DNA of 48,252 nucleotides from Candidatus Lachnoclostridium pullistercoris (GCA_019119775.1 DWWL01000041.1:1-48252); one strand, 5' to 3'. Shown: positions 24,740 through 33,977, counted from the first letter of the stretch. Numbers and translations are program-made. Notes: generated by a model from the sequence alone, not told the origin.

Positions 24740-25038
24740 AAAGCTTTCAGAAAATGGTCACAGTTTGGACACAGAAAAACGGTATCCTGAAATCACAAAC
24801 AAGGAGATGATCCTTTTCATATAAATTCTTTTTCATACTATCCCCCTTTAGCCGGCGAAACGATGCCGGCTTTCCTTTTGCCCATACGCCGCTTCTTTAC
24901 TGCTCCTCTTTTGGGCCTGGGCCGCCCCCCGCTGCGGGCGCCGCCCCCTTTCCCCCGCATACAGCGAAAGCCCCGGGAACTGCCCGGGGCTTTCTTCTTC
25001 TGCGCGAGTGCGCAATTTTTATGCATTCACTTTTATTT
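24740..25038. other. Intergenic region with two hairpins
   Basis: About 300 bases between the kinase-like gene and carB. It holds a 7-bp hairpin AGCCGGC/GCCGGCT (24850-24871) followed on the plus strand by TTCCTTTT, a GC-rich stretch, and the carB terminator hairpin. A minus-strand reading frame here is Arg/Lys/Gly-rich and not credible. No RNA gene recognised. Confidence 0.5.
24966..24994 (-). terminator. Terminator hairpin after carB
   Basis: A perfect 12-bp stem, GAAAGCCCCGGG (24966-24977) with its complement (24983-24994) and a 5-base loop. The U-run is better on the plus strand (TTTCTTCTTCT) than on the minus, so it may work in both directions. Confidence 0.65.
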
Positions 25039-28000
25039 TTACACGTTCTTTACCGTAGCGATGTCGATGAGCGTCAGCTCCTTCGCCCGGTTTTCCAGGC
25101 TGGTGGCCAGAGCCGCCGCCGTATCCAGGGCAGTGAGCACTGTCACGCCTGTCTCGATGGCATTTCTGCGGATGATAAATCCATCTCTGCTCCTCTCCGC
25201 TCCCTGGGACGGAATGTCGATTACCAGATCGATCTCATGTCCCAGCACCAGGTCCAGAATGTTGGGAGATTCCTGCTCCAGCTTCGGCACGGAGAGCACC
25301 CGCACGCCGTGGCTGTACAGATATTTGGCCGTTCCTCTGGTGGCGAAGATCCTGTATCCCAGAGCCTGGAAACGCTTCGCGATGCCCACAGCCTCCTCTT
25401 TATCCTCGTCACGGACGGTGATAATCATGTTCTTGTACTTCGGCAGCTTGATGCCGGCTCCCTGGAACGCCTTGTAAAGTGCCTCGTTGAAGGTCTTGGC
25501 GATTCCCAGGCACTCGCCGGTGGACTTCATCTCCGGTCCCAGGCTCACGTCCGCGCCGCGGATCTTCTCAAAGGAGAACACTGGCATCTTGATGGCGATA
25601 TAATCCGCTTCCTTCTGCAGTCCCGGCGTATATCCCAGCTCCCGGATCGTGTGGCCGCAGATGATCTGAGTCGCCAGCGGCACGATGGGAATTCCCGTCA
25701 CCTTGCTGATGTAGGGAACGGTACGGGAAGAACGGGGATTTACCTCGATGATGTAAACATCCTCGCCGTCCACAATAAACTGAATGTTGATCATTCCCTT
25801 TACGTGGAGCGCTCTGGCCAGCTTCTCCGTGTAGTCCACAATGGTCTTTTTATTGCCTTCCGTCAGGCTCTGCGCCGGGTAAACGGAAATACTGTCTCCG
25901 GAATGGATACCCGTTCTCTCAATATGCTCCATAATGCCGGGGATCAGGATGTCTGTGCCGTCGCAGATGGCATCCACCTCGATCTCCTTGCCCATGATGT
26001 ACTTGTCCACCAGGATGGGATGCTCCTGGGCGATCTGGTTGATGATTCCGATAAACTCATCAATGTCCTGGTCGTTTATGGCAATCTGCATGCCCTGACC
26101 ACCCAGCACGTAGGACGGACGCACCAGAACCGGATAGCCCAGCTCATTAGCCGCCTTTTTGGCCTCTTCTGCCGTAAACACCGTATGTCCTGCCGGTCTG
26201 GGAATGCCGCAGGTTTCCAGGATCTTGTCAAACAGCTCCCGGTCCTCAGCCGCGTCCACATCCTCAGCCGCAGTTCCCAGGATCGGCACGCCCATCTTCA
26301 TCAGGGCTTCGGTCAGCTTGATGGCTGTCTGGCCGCCGAACTGCACCACAGCTCCGTCCGGCTTCTCAATATCCACGATGCTCTCCACATCCTCGGGAGT
26401 GAGGGGCTCAAAATACAGCTTGTCGGCGATATCAAAGTCCGTACTCACCGTCTCCGGGTTGTTGTTGATGATGATCGTCTCGTAGCCTTCCTTCTCAAAT
26501 GCCCAGGTGCTGTGCACGGAACAGAAGTCAAACTCGATTCCCTGGCCGATGCGGATGGGGCCGGAACCCAGTACCAGCACTTTCTTCCTGCCGCCGGTCT
26601 GCGTCACCTCATTCTCGCTGCCGTAGCAGGAATAATAGTAGGGCGTCTCCGCCGCAAACTCAGCCGCACAGGTATCCACCATCTTGTAGGCGGCACGGAT
26701 GCCGTTTTCATGGCGCATCTTCTTGATCTCTTCCTGCGGGATTCCTGTGAGGGAGGAAATCACGTTGTCCGGGAATTCAATCCTTTTCGCTTCTCTCAGA
26801 AGCTCCGCGTCCATACCGGTGCCGGCCGCCTTTAAGGCTGCCTCCATCTCCACCAGAATGGCCAGCTTGTCGATAAACCACACGTCGATCTTTGTGATGT
26901 CGTGGATCGTCTCATAGGAAACGCCTCTGCGCAGGGCCTCAGCGATCACCCAGATTCTGCGGTCGTCCACCCGGTGAAGCATTTCTGTCAGCTCTTCGTC
27001 GGTCAGATGGGTGAAGTCGTAGGACATCAGGCTGTCCACATGCTGCTCCAGAGAGCGGATCGCCTTCATGAGGGCTCCCTCAAAGTTGGTGCAGATGCTC
27101 ATAACCTCACCTGTAGCCTTCATCTGGGTTCCCAGCGTTCTCTTGGCGCTGATGAACTTGTCAAAGGGCAGTCTGGGCATTTTTACCACGCAGTAGTCCA
27201 GCATGGGCTCAAAGCTGGCGTAGGTCTTCTTTGTAACCGCATTCTTGATCTCATCCAAGGTGTAGCCCAGGGCGATCTTCGCCGCCACCTTGGCGATGGG
27301 GTAGCCGGTGGCTTTGGAGGCCAGAGCGGAAGAACGGCTCACACGCGGGTTCACCTCAATCACGCAGTACTCGAAGCTCTCCGGATGAAGGGCATACTGT
27401 ACGTTGCAGCCGCCGGTGATTCCCAGCTCCGTGATAATGTTCAAAGCGGAGGTACGGAGCATCTGGTACTCCTTGTCTCCCAATGTCTGGGAAGGCGCCA
27501 CCACGATGCTGTCTCCCGTATGAACGCCCACCGGATCAATATTTTCCATGTTGCAGACAGTGATCACGTTGCCGGCACCGTCCCGCATCACCTCATACTC
27601 GATCTCCTTCCAGCCGGCGATGCAGCGCTCCACCAGCACCTGTCCCACACGGGAAAGGCGAAGGCCGTTTTCCAGGATCTCCGCGCACTGCTCTCTGTTC
27701 TCCGCAATGCCGCCGCCGGAGCCGCCCAGGGTGTAGGCCGGGCGCAGCACTACCGGGTAGCCGATTCTCTCTGCCACTTCCAGACCGGTTTTTACATCCT
27801 CTACAATCTCTGAGGGAGCCACAGGCTCACCGATCTTTTCCATGGTCTCCTTAAACATCTCCCGGTCCTCTGCCTTCTTGATGGTGAGGGCAGTGGTTCC
27901 AATGAGGCGGACATTGTGCTCCTTAAGGAAACCTGCCTCCTCCAGCTCCATGGCCAGATTCAGACCTGCCTGACCGCCCAGAGTGGGCAGCACGCTGTCC

Positions 28001-28248
28001 GGTTTCTCCTTTAAGATCAGCTGCTCCACCACTTCCACTGTCAGGGGCTCAATGTATACTTTGTCCGCAATATCCTTATCCGTCATAATGGTGGCCGGGT
28101 TGGAGTTCAGCAGCACAACCTCCACGCCCTCCTCCTTTAAGGAACGGCATGCCTGGGTTCCCGCATAGTCAAACTCTGCTGCCTGGCCGATAATAATGGG
28201 GCCGGAGCCGATAACCAGTACTTTTTTAATATCAGGATTCTTTGGCAT
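25039..28248 (-). CDS. carB: Carbamoyl phosphate synthase large subunit
   Basis: This 1069-residue protein makes carbamoyl phosphate from ammonia, bicarbonate and 2 ATP for pyrimidine and arginine synthesis. The two homologous ATP-grasp halves are plain: VLVIGSGPIIIGQAAEFDYAG at the N-terminus and VLVLGSGPIRIGQGIEFDF near residue 555. Other marks are LGGSGGGIA, ALGGQ-type LGGQAGLN and RSSRTVPYISKVTG, and a C-terminal MGS-like allosteric domain (residues about 935-1069). The ATG overlaps the carA stop by one base (TAATG). Confidence 0.97.
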   Translation of the reverse strand: MPKNPDIKKVLVIGSGPIIIGQAAEFDYAGTQACRSLKEEGVEVVLLNSNPATIMTDKDIADKVYIEPLTVEVVEQLILKEKPDSVLPTLGGQAGLNLAMELEEAGFLKEHNVRLIGTTALTIKKAEDREMFKETMEKIGEPVAPSEIVEDVKTGLEVAERIGYPVVLRPAYTLGGSGGGIAENREQCAEILENGLRLSRVGQVLVERCIAGWKEIEYEVMRDGAGNVITVCNMENIDPVGVHTGDSIVVAPSQTLGDKEYQMLRTSALNIITELGITGGCNVQYALHPESFEYCVIEVNPRVSRSSALASKATGYPIAKVAAKIALGYTLDEIKNAVTKKTYASFEPMLDYCVVKMPRLPFDKFISAKRTLGTQMKATGEVMSICTNFEGALMKAIRSLEQHVDSLMSYDFTHLTDEELTEMLHRVDDRRIWVIAEALRRGVSYETIHDITKIDVWFIDKLAILVEMEAALKAAGTGMDAELLREAKRIEFPDNVISSLTGIPQEEIKKMRHENGIRAAYKMVDTCAAEFAAETPYYYSCYGSENEVTQTGGRKKVLVLGSGPIRIGQGIEFDFCSVHSTWAFEKEGYETIIINNNPETVSTDFDIADKLYFEPLTPEDVESIVDIEKPDGAVVQFGGQTAIKLTEALMKMGVPILGTAAEDVDAAEDRELFDKILETCGIPRPAGHTVFTAEEAKKAANELGYPVLVRPSYVLGGQGMQIAINDQDIDEFIGIINQIAQEHPILVDKYIMGKEIEVDAICDGTDILIPGIMEHIERTGIHSGDSISVYPAQSLTEGNKKTIVDYTEKLARALHVKGMINIQFIVDGEDVYIIEVNPRSSRTVPYISKVTGIPIVPLATQIICGHTIRELGYTPGLQKEADYIAIKMPVFSFEKIRGADVSLGPEMKSTGECLGIAKTFNEALYKAFQGAGIKLPKYKNMIITVRDEDKEEAVGIAKRFQALGYRIFATRGTAKYLYSHGVRVLSVPKLEQESPNILDLVLGHEIDLVIDIPSQGAERSRDGFIIRRNAIETGVTVLTALDTAAALATSLENRAKELTLIDIATVKNV

Positions 28249-29321
28249 TATTTATTTCCCTCCATCATCTTCAGAAAACGGTCAAACAGGTAGCTGGAAT
28301 CCTGAGGACCAGGACAGGCCTCCGGATGATACTGAACGGTGAAAATATTCTTTCCCGTGTACTTTAATCCTTCGTTGGTGCCGTCATTGACGTTGACGAA
28401 CGCCGGAACCGCCACAGCCGGATCCAGGCTGTCCGGATCCACCGCATAGCCGTGGTTCTGGGAGGAAATGTAAACTCTTCCCGTCTCCAGGTCTTTCACC
28501 GGATGGTTGCCGCCGCGGTGGCCGTATTTCAGCTTGTAAGTGTCTGCCCCTGTAGCCAGAGCCATGAGCTGATGTCCAAGGCAGATGGCAAAGATCGGCA
28601 CATCGGACTCATAAAGTTTCCGGATCTCCCGGATGATCTCCACGTTCTCCTTCGGGTCTCCGGGGCCGTTGCTTAACATGATCCCATCAGGATCTGCCGC
28701 TAAGATCTCCTCCGCAGGCGTATCCGCCGGATAGACGGTCACTTCGCAGCCCTTCTTATTTAAAGAACGGGCAATATTTCTCTTGGCGCCCAGGTCCAGG
28801 AGAGCCACTTTCTTTCCTTCTCCCGGCAGCACGTACTTCTCCTTGGTGGTGGTCGCCATCACCACGCCCTGAACGGTGTAGGCTTTCACTCTCGCAATTA
28901 CCTCATCCAGATCGTAATTTTCATTGGTGGTGACCATGCCGTTCATGGTGCCTTTCTCTCTCAAAATCTTCGTGAGGGCTCTCGTATCAATGCCGCTGAT
29001 TCCTGGGATATCATTAGACTCTAAGAAATGCTGAATCGTATCCTCACTTCTGAAATTACTGGGGATACGGGATAATTCTCTGACAATATAAGCGTCAGGC
29101 CATGGTCTTGAAGACTCCATGTCCTCGTGACAGATACCATAATTGCCAATGAGAGGATACGTCATGACCACTGCCTGTCCGGCATAGGACGGATCCGTCA
29201 GGACTTCCAGATAACCGGTCATGGAAGTATTAAATACGATCTCACTGATGACTTCCCGGGTCGACCCGATGCTGGTCCCCTGAAACACAGTTCCGTCTTC
29301 CAGTATTAAAAATGCTTTCAT
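28248..29321 (-). CDS. carA: Carbamoyl phosphate synthase small (glutaminase) subunit
   Basis: This 357-residue glutamine amidotransferase supplies ammonia to CarB. The N-terminal CPSase domain begins KAFLILEDGTVFQGTSIGS. The class I amidotransferase domain has the nucleophile in AICLGHQLMALATGA and the His/Glu pair in VQYHPEACPGP. Length matches the family. Start ATG 29321 follows GAAAGGAAG, downstream of a near-consensus promoter and a leader of about 85 bases. Confidence 0.97.
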   Translation of the reverse strand: MKAFLILEDGTVFQGTSIGSTREVISEIVFNTSMTGYLEVLTDPSYAGQAVVMTYPLIGNYGICHEDMESSRPWPDAYIVRELSRIPSNFRSEDTIQHFLESNDIPGISGIDTRALTKILREKGTMNGMVTTNENYDLDEVIARVKAYTVQGVVMATTTKEKYVLPGEGKKVALLDLGAKRNIARSLNKKGCEVTVYPADTPAEEILAADPDGIMLSNGPGDPKENVEIIREIRKLYESDVPIFAICLGHQLMALATGADTYKLKYGHRGGNHPVKDLETGRVYISSQNHGYAVDPDSLDPAVAVPAFVNVNDGTNEGLKYTGKNIFTVQYHPEACPGPQDSSYLFDRFLKMMEGNK

Positions 29322-29412
29322 GTGGGGGTACTTCCTTTCTCTTTTATTGTATAATTCCGGGCCCGGAAGGCGGTGAATGGCCGTCTCCCTGACAAAAGCC
29401 CAAATTGTAAAG

Positions 29413-29441
29413 ATTATACCCGATAATCAAAAATATTTCAA
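29413..29441 (-). promoter_or_regulatory. carAB promoter
   Basis: Minus-strand TTGAAA (29436-29441) and TATAAT (29413-29418) with a 17-base spacer. The leader that follows contains the palindrome TTCCGGGCCCGGAA (29355-29368). I saw no PyrR-type anti-antiterminator motif. Confidence 0.75.
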
Positions 29442-29537
29442 GTATCTGAACCTAATATTTTGGAAAAATTTTCGGAGCGGCTCACCTTTCTTCTCTTTTT
29501 CTTCTATACTAATAGTAACCAAGCAAAACGAGGGCAT

Positions 29538-30803
29538 ATGATGCAGTTTCAGCAATCCGCGGCAACCACAGGAGATTCCACCGGCTATCTGCAGGTGGAT
29601 GTGGTTTCCTCACAGAATAATTTTCCCATCCAGGGAGCCTCTGTCACCGTTTCCCCGGAATTTTCCCCGGACGCTCCCGCCTATCATCTCACCACCAATT
29701 CCTCCGGCCAGACGGAGAACCTTCCTTTGGAGACACCTCCTCTGGCGTACAGCCTAAGCCCTGGAAATGAGCGTCCCTACTCCGAATACCGCCTGCACGT
29801 CGAGGCCCCCGGCTTTAAGCCGGTGGATATTTCCGGCACGGAGGTCCTTCCCGATTCCACCTCCATCCAGAACGTGCGCCTGGAACCGTCAGACGATGAC
29901 ACTCCCATGAACCGGAACATTGTGATACCGGATCACACCCTTTACGGCCAGTATCCGCCGAAAATCGCAGAAAATGAGGTAAAACCGGTGACTGACACCG
30001 GCGAGATCGTCCTCTCCCGCGTCGTCGTGCCGGAGATCGTCATCGTCCACGACGGCACTCCGTCCAACTCCTCCGCCCCAAACTACTATGTTCCGTACCG
30101 GGATTATATTAAAAATGTGGCGTCCAGCGAGATCTACGCCACCTGGCCCCAGGCTTCGATTGTGGCCAATGTGCTGGCCATCATGTCCTTCACCTTAAAC
30201 CGGGTCTACACAGAATGGTACCGGGGACAGGGCTATGATTTCACCATCACTTCCTCCACCGCCTTCGACCACAAATGGATCTATGGCCGGAACATTTACG
30301 AATCCATCTCCGTGGTGGTGGACGAGATTTTTGACAATTACCTGTCCCGCCCCAACGTAAAGCAGCCCATTCTTACCCAGTACTGTGACGGGAAACAGGT
30401 CACATGCAGCGGATGGATGACCCAGTGGGGATCCTGCGCCCTAGGGGAGCAGGGGTACAGCCCCATTGAAATCCTCCGCTACTACTATGGGGAGAGCATT
30501 TACATCAACACGGCAGACCAGATTTCCGGCATCCCCATCTCCTGGCCCGGCTATGAGCTGACCATCGGCTCTTCCGGGGATAAAGTCCGCCATGTGCAGG
30601 AGCAGCTGGACACCATCGCCACCGTCTATTCCGCCATTCCCAGGATCGCCCAGGACGGGGTCTACGGCCCGGGGACCCAGGCCGCAGTCTCCGCCTTTCA
30701 GTCTATCTTCGGCCTGCCTCAGACCGGCGTGATCGACTTTGCCACCTGGAATAAGATCTCTCATATCTATGTAGGGATCACCAGAATCGCCGAATTAAAT
30801 TGA
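29538..30803 (+). CDS. SpoIID-like protein with peptidoglycan-binding domain
   Basis: The 421-residue product (ATG 29538, GAGGG just upstream) has three parts. Residues about 15-110 are a carboxypeptidase-regulatory-like beta domain (GASVTVSPEFSPDAPAYHL, EAPGFKPVDISG). The middle part resembles SpoIID/LytB (VPYRDYIKNVASSEIYATWPQ, then TAFDHKWIYGRNIYESI and QYCDGKQVTCSGWMTQWGS). The C-terminus is a PG_binding_1 repeat (GSSGDKVRHVQEQLDTIA, DGVYGPGTQAAVSAFQ). There is no signal peptide, which suits action during sporulation or release by mother-cell lysis (inference). Confidence 0.8.
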   Translation: MMQFQQSAATTGDSTGYLQVDVVSSQNNFPIQGASVTVSPEFSPDAPAYHLTTNSSGQTENLPLETPPLAYSLSPGNERPYSEYRLHVEAPGFKPVDISGTEVLPDSTSIQNVRLEPSDDDTPMNRNIVIPDHTLYGQYPPKIAENEVKPVTDTGEIVLSRVVVPEIVIVHDGTPSNSSAPNYYVPYRDYIKNVASSEIYATWPQASIVANVLAIMSFTLNRVYTEWYRGQGYDFTITSSTAFDHKWIYGRNIYESISVVVDEIFDNYLSRPNVKQPILTQYCDGKQVTCSGWMTQWGSCALGEQGYSPIEILRYYYGESIYINTADQISGIPISWPGYELTIGSSGDKVRHVQEQLDTIATVYSAIPRIAQDGVYGPGTQAAVSAFQSIFGLPQTGVIDFATWNKISHIYVGITRIAELN

Positions 30804-30850
30804 CAGGATAAACCTGCACTGAGGGATCTTCCGCCTGGCCCGCTGTCCGC

Positions 30851-30906
30851 AAAAAACGCCGCTGTTTCCGGCCAATGTTTCAGATCGGCCGGAGACAGCG
30901 GCGTTT
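30851..30906. terminator. Bidirectional terminator
   Basis: A long stem built from CGCCGCTGT-TCCGGCC and GGCCGGA-ACAGCGGCG (about 30857-30902) is flanked by A6 on the left and T4 on the right. It serves both the SpoIID-like gene and the convergent DUF378 gene. Confidence 0.9.
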
Positions 30907-30924
30907 TCTCTGTCTCAGATCCCC

Positions 30925-31140
30925 CTACTGGGAATGTCTGTGGGGATTTAACTGGCTGTAAAAGGTGATGATATAGAGGCCGCACAAGCCCACCAGACCA
31001 TAGATCACTTTGGACAGCCAGGAATTGCTCCCGAACAGCCAGCTCACCAGATTAAAATTGAAAAATCCGATCAGCCCCCAGTTGACAGCGCCGATGATGG
31101 CGACAGTGAGAGCTGTGTAATTTAACACTTTATTTTCCAT
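30925..31140 (-). CDS. DUF378 small membrane protein (YuzA-like)
   Basis: The 71-residue protein has two membrane segments and the DUF378 pattern: LTVAIIGAVNWGLIGFFNFNLVSWLFG followed by VIYGLVGLCGLYII. AAGGGAG lies 7 bases before ATG 31140. Function unknown; the family is widespread in Bacillota and Actinobacteria. Confidence 0.88.
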   Translation of the reverse strand: MENKVLNYTALTVAIIGAVNWGLIGFFNFNLVSWLFGSNSWLSKVIYGLVGLCGLYIITFYSQLNPHRHSQ

Positions 31141-31244
31141 GATTCATCTCCCTTCTGGCATCTGTGAAACAGTATTCCCGGCCGTTTCTTTTTTTATGCG
31201 AGAAAAAATAGATCTTCCCGCCCGCTTAAAGCTGCGCTTCCGGC

Positions 31245-32102
31245 TCATTCTCCCATTTTTCCCGCCAAAACAGCGCCTCCGGCCAGCAAAATCACCCCCA
31301 GAATCATCTGGCCCGTTCCCACTTCTCCCATGGATATTCCCCATAGGATCACCGCCGGCGAGGAGGCCACCAGCCCGGTCACTGCCGCGTAAACCATGCT
31401 CTCCCACCGGTTCAGCAGGGTTTCCATCGTTTTCGCGCAGAGAAAAATGCCTGCTGCCAGTCCGATGGTAAACGGAAGCAGAATCTCCTGCTGGGCAAGC
31501 ACAGTCTGCCAGTCACCGGTCAGCGCCCCCGCCTGCACCAAGTTAAACGCGTGAAGCACCGGCTGGTAATATCCCATCATCATGAGCAGCATAGTCCCGC
31601 TGACCCCCGGCACCACCATCGTCACCGACGCGATCATTCCCACGCAGCCCATGGTGAGCAGCCGCTCTCCCGCTGTGCAAAACACAAGCTCTCCCGCCGC
31701 TCCGCCGTCGCCCCCGGCGATAGCGGCGACGGTCATTGTGCAGAACACAGTCACCGCCGCCATATATTTTTTCATCCCATCTGTGTGAAAATCCGCCCGC
31801 TTAAGCAGAGCGGGGATTCCGCCCAGAATCAGTCCCAGAAACGCCATGCTGGTGGCAAAGGGAAAATTTCCGAACAGCGTCTCAATGACAAAGGCCAGTC
31901 CCCCGATCCCCACAAGCATTCCCACCCCGTAAGGAAACAGGATCCGCACGCTCTGCCCCGGCTTTCGGAACAGATGGGACACCGCTCCGATGATCTGGTC
32001 GTAGACTCCCATAGACACCGCGAGGGTGCCTCCGCTGACGCCCGGCACAATGCCTGCCACGCCGATGAGAAGCCCCCTCAGTATCTCTTTCACATATTTC
32101 AT
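31245..32102 (-). CDS. DUF368 polyprenyl-phosphate transporter (PopT-type)
   Basis: This 285-residue protein has about eight membrane segments with the duplicated DUF368 signature: GLLIGVAGIVPGVSGGTLAVSMG near the N-terminus and MIASVTMVVPGVSGTMLLMMMGYY in the middle. DUF368 proteins (PopT) were shown to flip undecaprenyl phosphate back across the membrane, recycling the carrier lipid for peptidoglycan and teichoic acid. AAGGCGG precedes ATG 32102. It lies 34 bases after the HAD phosphatase gene. Confidence 0.88.
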   Translation of the reverse strand: MKYVKEILRGLLIGVAGIVPGVSGGTLAVSMGVYDQIIGAVSHLFRKPGQSVRILFPYGVGMLVGIGGLAFVIETLFGNFPFATSMAFLGLILGGIPALLKRADFHTDGMKKYMAAVTVFCTMTVAAIAGGDGGAAGELVFCTAGERLLTMGCVGMIASVTMVVPGVSGTMLLMMMGYYQPVLHAFNLVQAGALTGDWQTVLAQQEILLPFTIGLAAGIFLCAKTMETLLNRWESMVYAAVTGLVASSPAVILWGISMGEVGTGQMILGVILLAGGAVLAGKMGE

Positions 32103-32136
32103 GGATAACCGCCTTAAACGCTCTTATCCTATTTTA

Positions 32137-32790
32137 TTAACTCTCCAGCTGTTTCAGAATCTCAAGTACGTCGGTCAGCCGGTCCATCCGGTAATCCGCC
32201 GGACTCTGGTCAAAATGGAACCGGTCGTCTTTTAAAGCCGCAACGGTCATTCCCGCCCGGTGCCCCGCCAGCACGCCAAAGGTGGAATCCTCCACCGCCA
32301 GGCATTCCTGCGGCGATACCCCCAGTTTCTCAGCTGTGTAGAGATAAATTTCCGGATCCGGCTTGCTCTTTTTAAACTGTCCGCCGCTCACCAGGATCTG
32401 GAAATAGCCGATGATCTCGTTTTCTCTCATCACCCGCTCCACTAACGGCAGCTGAGTGGACGAAGCCACGGCCAGCCTGTATCCTCTCTCCTTCAGCTCT
32501 TTTAAAATGTCCCGGATCTCCGGCCTGAAAATTGCCCGGTAATCCACTCCGTCGTACACGTCCACATGGGCCTTTAAATCCTCTCTGGCCTCCTCCCAGG
32601 TCTGTCCCTGGCCGACAGCCTCCGCCAGCACTGACCAGGCATCCTCCTTTGACGCTCCCACCATGGGATACAGCTGCTCCAGCTTCATATCCGGATTCTT
32701 CGTTCTGCCGTACTCCCACATCTTCTCCAGATATACCAGCTCGCTGTCAATAATGACGCCATCCATATCAAAAATTACCGCTTTAATCAT
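32137..32790 (-). CDS. HAD-superfamily hydrolase, beta-phosphoglucomutase/sugar phosphatase-like
   Basis: This 217-residue protein has all four HAD motifs: DMDGVIIDSE (nucleophile and acid/base Asp), VASST, Lys in FKKSKPDPEIY, and VEDSTFGVLAG. The four-helix cap between motifs I and II is of subclass I as in beta-phosphoglucomutase. Substrate probably a sugar phosphate. ATG 32790 is preferred, with AAGGCG upstream. Cotranscribed with the DUF368 gene. Confidence 0.88.
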   Translation of the reverse strand: MIKAVIFDMDGVIIDSELVYLEKMWEYGRTKNPDMKLEQLYPMVGASKEDAWSVLAEAVGQGQTWEEAREDLKAHVDVYDGVDYRAIFRPEIRDILKELKERGYRLAVASSTQLPLVERVMRENEIIGYFQILVSGGQFKKSKPDPEIYLYTAEKLGVSPQECLAVEDSTFGVLAGHRAGMTVAALKDDRFHFDQSPADYRMDRLTDVLEILKQLES

Positions 32791-32969
32791 CGTCGCCTTC
32801 ACCTTTTCTCGTGAGAATTTTTCTTTCCCTATCATCCTAACAAATTCCCGGCGGTTTGACAACAGAAACCGGCAGCGGGAGCATGGCAAAACGGCGGCGG
32901 AATCATGGCAAAACAGCGGGCAGAATCACAGCAAAGCGGCAGGCGGCCTCCCAGCCGTATACAGCATAC

Positions 32970-33012
32970 AAAAAGCTGTCCTCCGCCGGAATCCGTTCCG
33001 GTCGTGGACAGC
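32970..33012 (-). terminator. Intrinsic terminator downstream of fpg
   Basis: On the minus strand GCTGTCC, CCGGAA, TTCCGG and GGACAGC form a two-part stem (32975-33012) followed by TTTTT. It ends the MarR-to-fpg operon about 95 bases past the fpg stop. Confidence 0.75.
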
Positions 33013-33030
33013 CTTTAAAGGGGGAGTAAT

Positions 33031-33078
33031 ATGAAAAAGTATTATGAAAAAGGATTGCTTTCCTTTTACGAGTATTAG
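33031..33078 (+). CDS. Possible 15-residue micropeptide with strong ribosome site
   Basis: ATG at 33031 stands 6 bases after AAAGGGGGAG and encodes MKKYYEKGLLSFYEY before TAG. It is positively charged at the N-terminus with an aromatic tail. No clear promoter lies just upstream because the preceding bases form the fpg terminator hairpin. It could be a genuine small peptide or the remnant of a longer gene; translation is unproven. Confidence 0.35.
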   Translation: MKKYYEKGLLSFYEY

Positions 33079-33107
33079 AATACCTTTTATATATGTCGAA
33101 ACTGTGT

Positions 33108-33977
33108 TTAAAATATGAATGTTTTGTGAAAGAAAAAAATTTCTTCTTTGTTCTGCGGCTGGCAGGAAGGACAGTACACGCTGCTTCTGCCGCCGATCAC
33201 GATCCGGCAGAGGGTATTCCCGCAGACAGGGCAGGGCCCGCCGCCGTGTCCATAGACCTGCAGATAGGGGGTATTGCGGTAATCCCTCCCCTTTGTCATC
33301 AGATATTCTTCCGGCGTAATCCTGTTCTTGTCAATAAAGAATGTCAGCCGCTCCGGAATCACTGCGGCCAGGCGTTTCCATTCGTCCAAAGTCAAAGTGA
33401 TTGCCGGACGCGCCGGGTGAATCCGCGCCGCAAATAAAATTTCATCGGAATAAATGTTGCCGATCCCGGCCACCGCAGTCTGATCCAGCAGACATTCCTT
33501 GATTGCTTTCCTTCGCTTTGCCAATTTATCCATCAGATAATCCGCCGTAAAATCCGGGGCAAGCGGTTCCCGGCCCAGTTTCTCCATGCCGCTGTATGTA
33601 TCAGCTTCCCCTTTTTCAATCAGCCAGAACCGCCCAAAACGGCGGGTGTCCGAAAAGCGCAGCTCTATTCCGCCGCTGAGCCGGAAAATCAGGTGCGTAT
33701 GTTTTTCTTCCGGGAAATCCGGCGGCGCTGCCAGCAGACAGCCGGTCATGCGCAGGTGAAGGATGATCCGGCTTTCATTGTCAAGGCAGAAGATCAGGAA
33801 TTTTCCCCGCCGCTCCATCCCAGTCACTGTCCGGTTCTCTGCCTGTTCGCAGAAGGAATCTGCAGTGGGGCAGGCAATGATTTCCGGGCGCCGGAGAACT
33901 GCTTTCTCGATCCTGCGGCCCTTAATCTGCGGCTCTATGATTCTCTTAATCGTCTCAACTTCCGGCAATTCGGGCAT
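33108..33977 (-). CDS. mutM: Formamidopyrimidine-DNA glycosylase (Fpg/MutM)
   Basis: This 289-residue enzyme excises 8-oxoguanine and formamidopyrimidines. The start must be ATG 33977 so that Pro2, the Schiff-base nucleophile, and Glu3 follow (MPELPEVETIKR). Other marks are HLRMTG, the helix-two-turn-helix segment QTAVAGIGNIYSDEILF, and the C-terminal zinc finger VYGHGGGPCPVCGN, then CPSCQ. It overlaps the upstream radical SAM gene by 23 bases and is the last gene of the marR operon. Confidence 0.95.
   Translation of the reverse strand: MPELPEVETIKRIIEPQIKGRRIEKAVLRRPEIIACPTADSFCEQAENRTVTGMERRGKFLIFCLDNESRIILHLRMTGCLLAAPPDFPEEKHTHLIFRLSGGIELRFSDTRRFGRFWLIEKGEADTYSGMEKLGREPLAPDFTADYLMDKLAKRRKAIKECLLDQTAVAGIGNIYSDEILFAARIHPARPAITLTLDEWKRLAAVIPERLTFFIDKNRITPEEYLMTKGRDYRNTPYLQVYGHGGGPCPVCGNTLCRIVIGGRSSVYCPSCQPQNKEEIFFFHKTFIF

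Larger units (their letters stand above)
32791..33107. other. Intergenic region between fpg and the HAD gene
   Basis: Besides the fpg terminator and the 15-codon plus-strand reading frame (both listed), it contains GC-rich sequence with a repeated phrase, TGGCAAAACnGCGG (32883-32896 and about 32909-32920). Nothing else recognised. Confidence 0.5.

Noticed and set aside
24838-25026. 62-codon minus-strand frame after carB
   Set aside because: Arg/Lys/Gly-rich translation of hairpins and GC-rich DNA, no homology signs.
25021-26835. 604-codon plus-strand open frame opposite carB, and similar long frames opposite other genes
   Set aside because: They mirror strongly conserved genes on the other strand, have no ribosome site and no family resemblance; they are by-products of GC-rich codon use.
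29355-29368. PyrR-type attenuator in the carAB leader
   Set aside because: Only a short GC palindrome; no anti-antiterminator motif and no U-run typical of attenuators.
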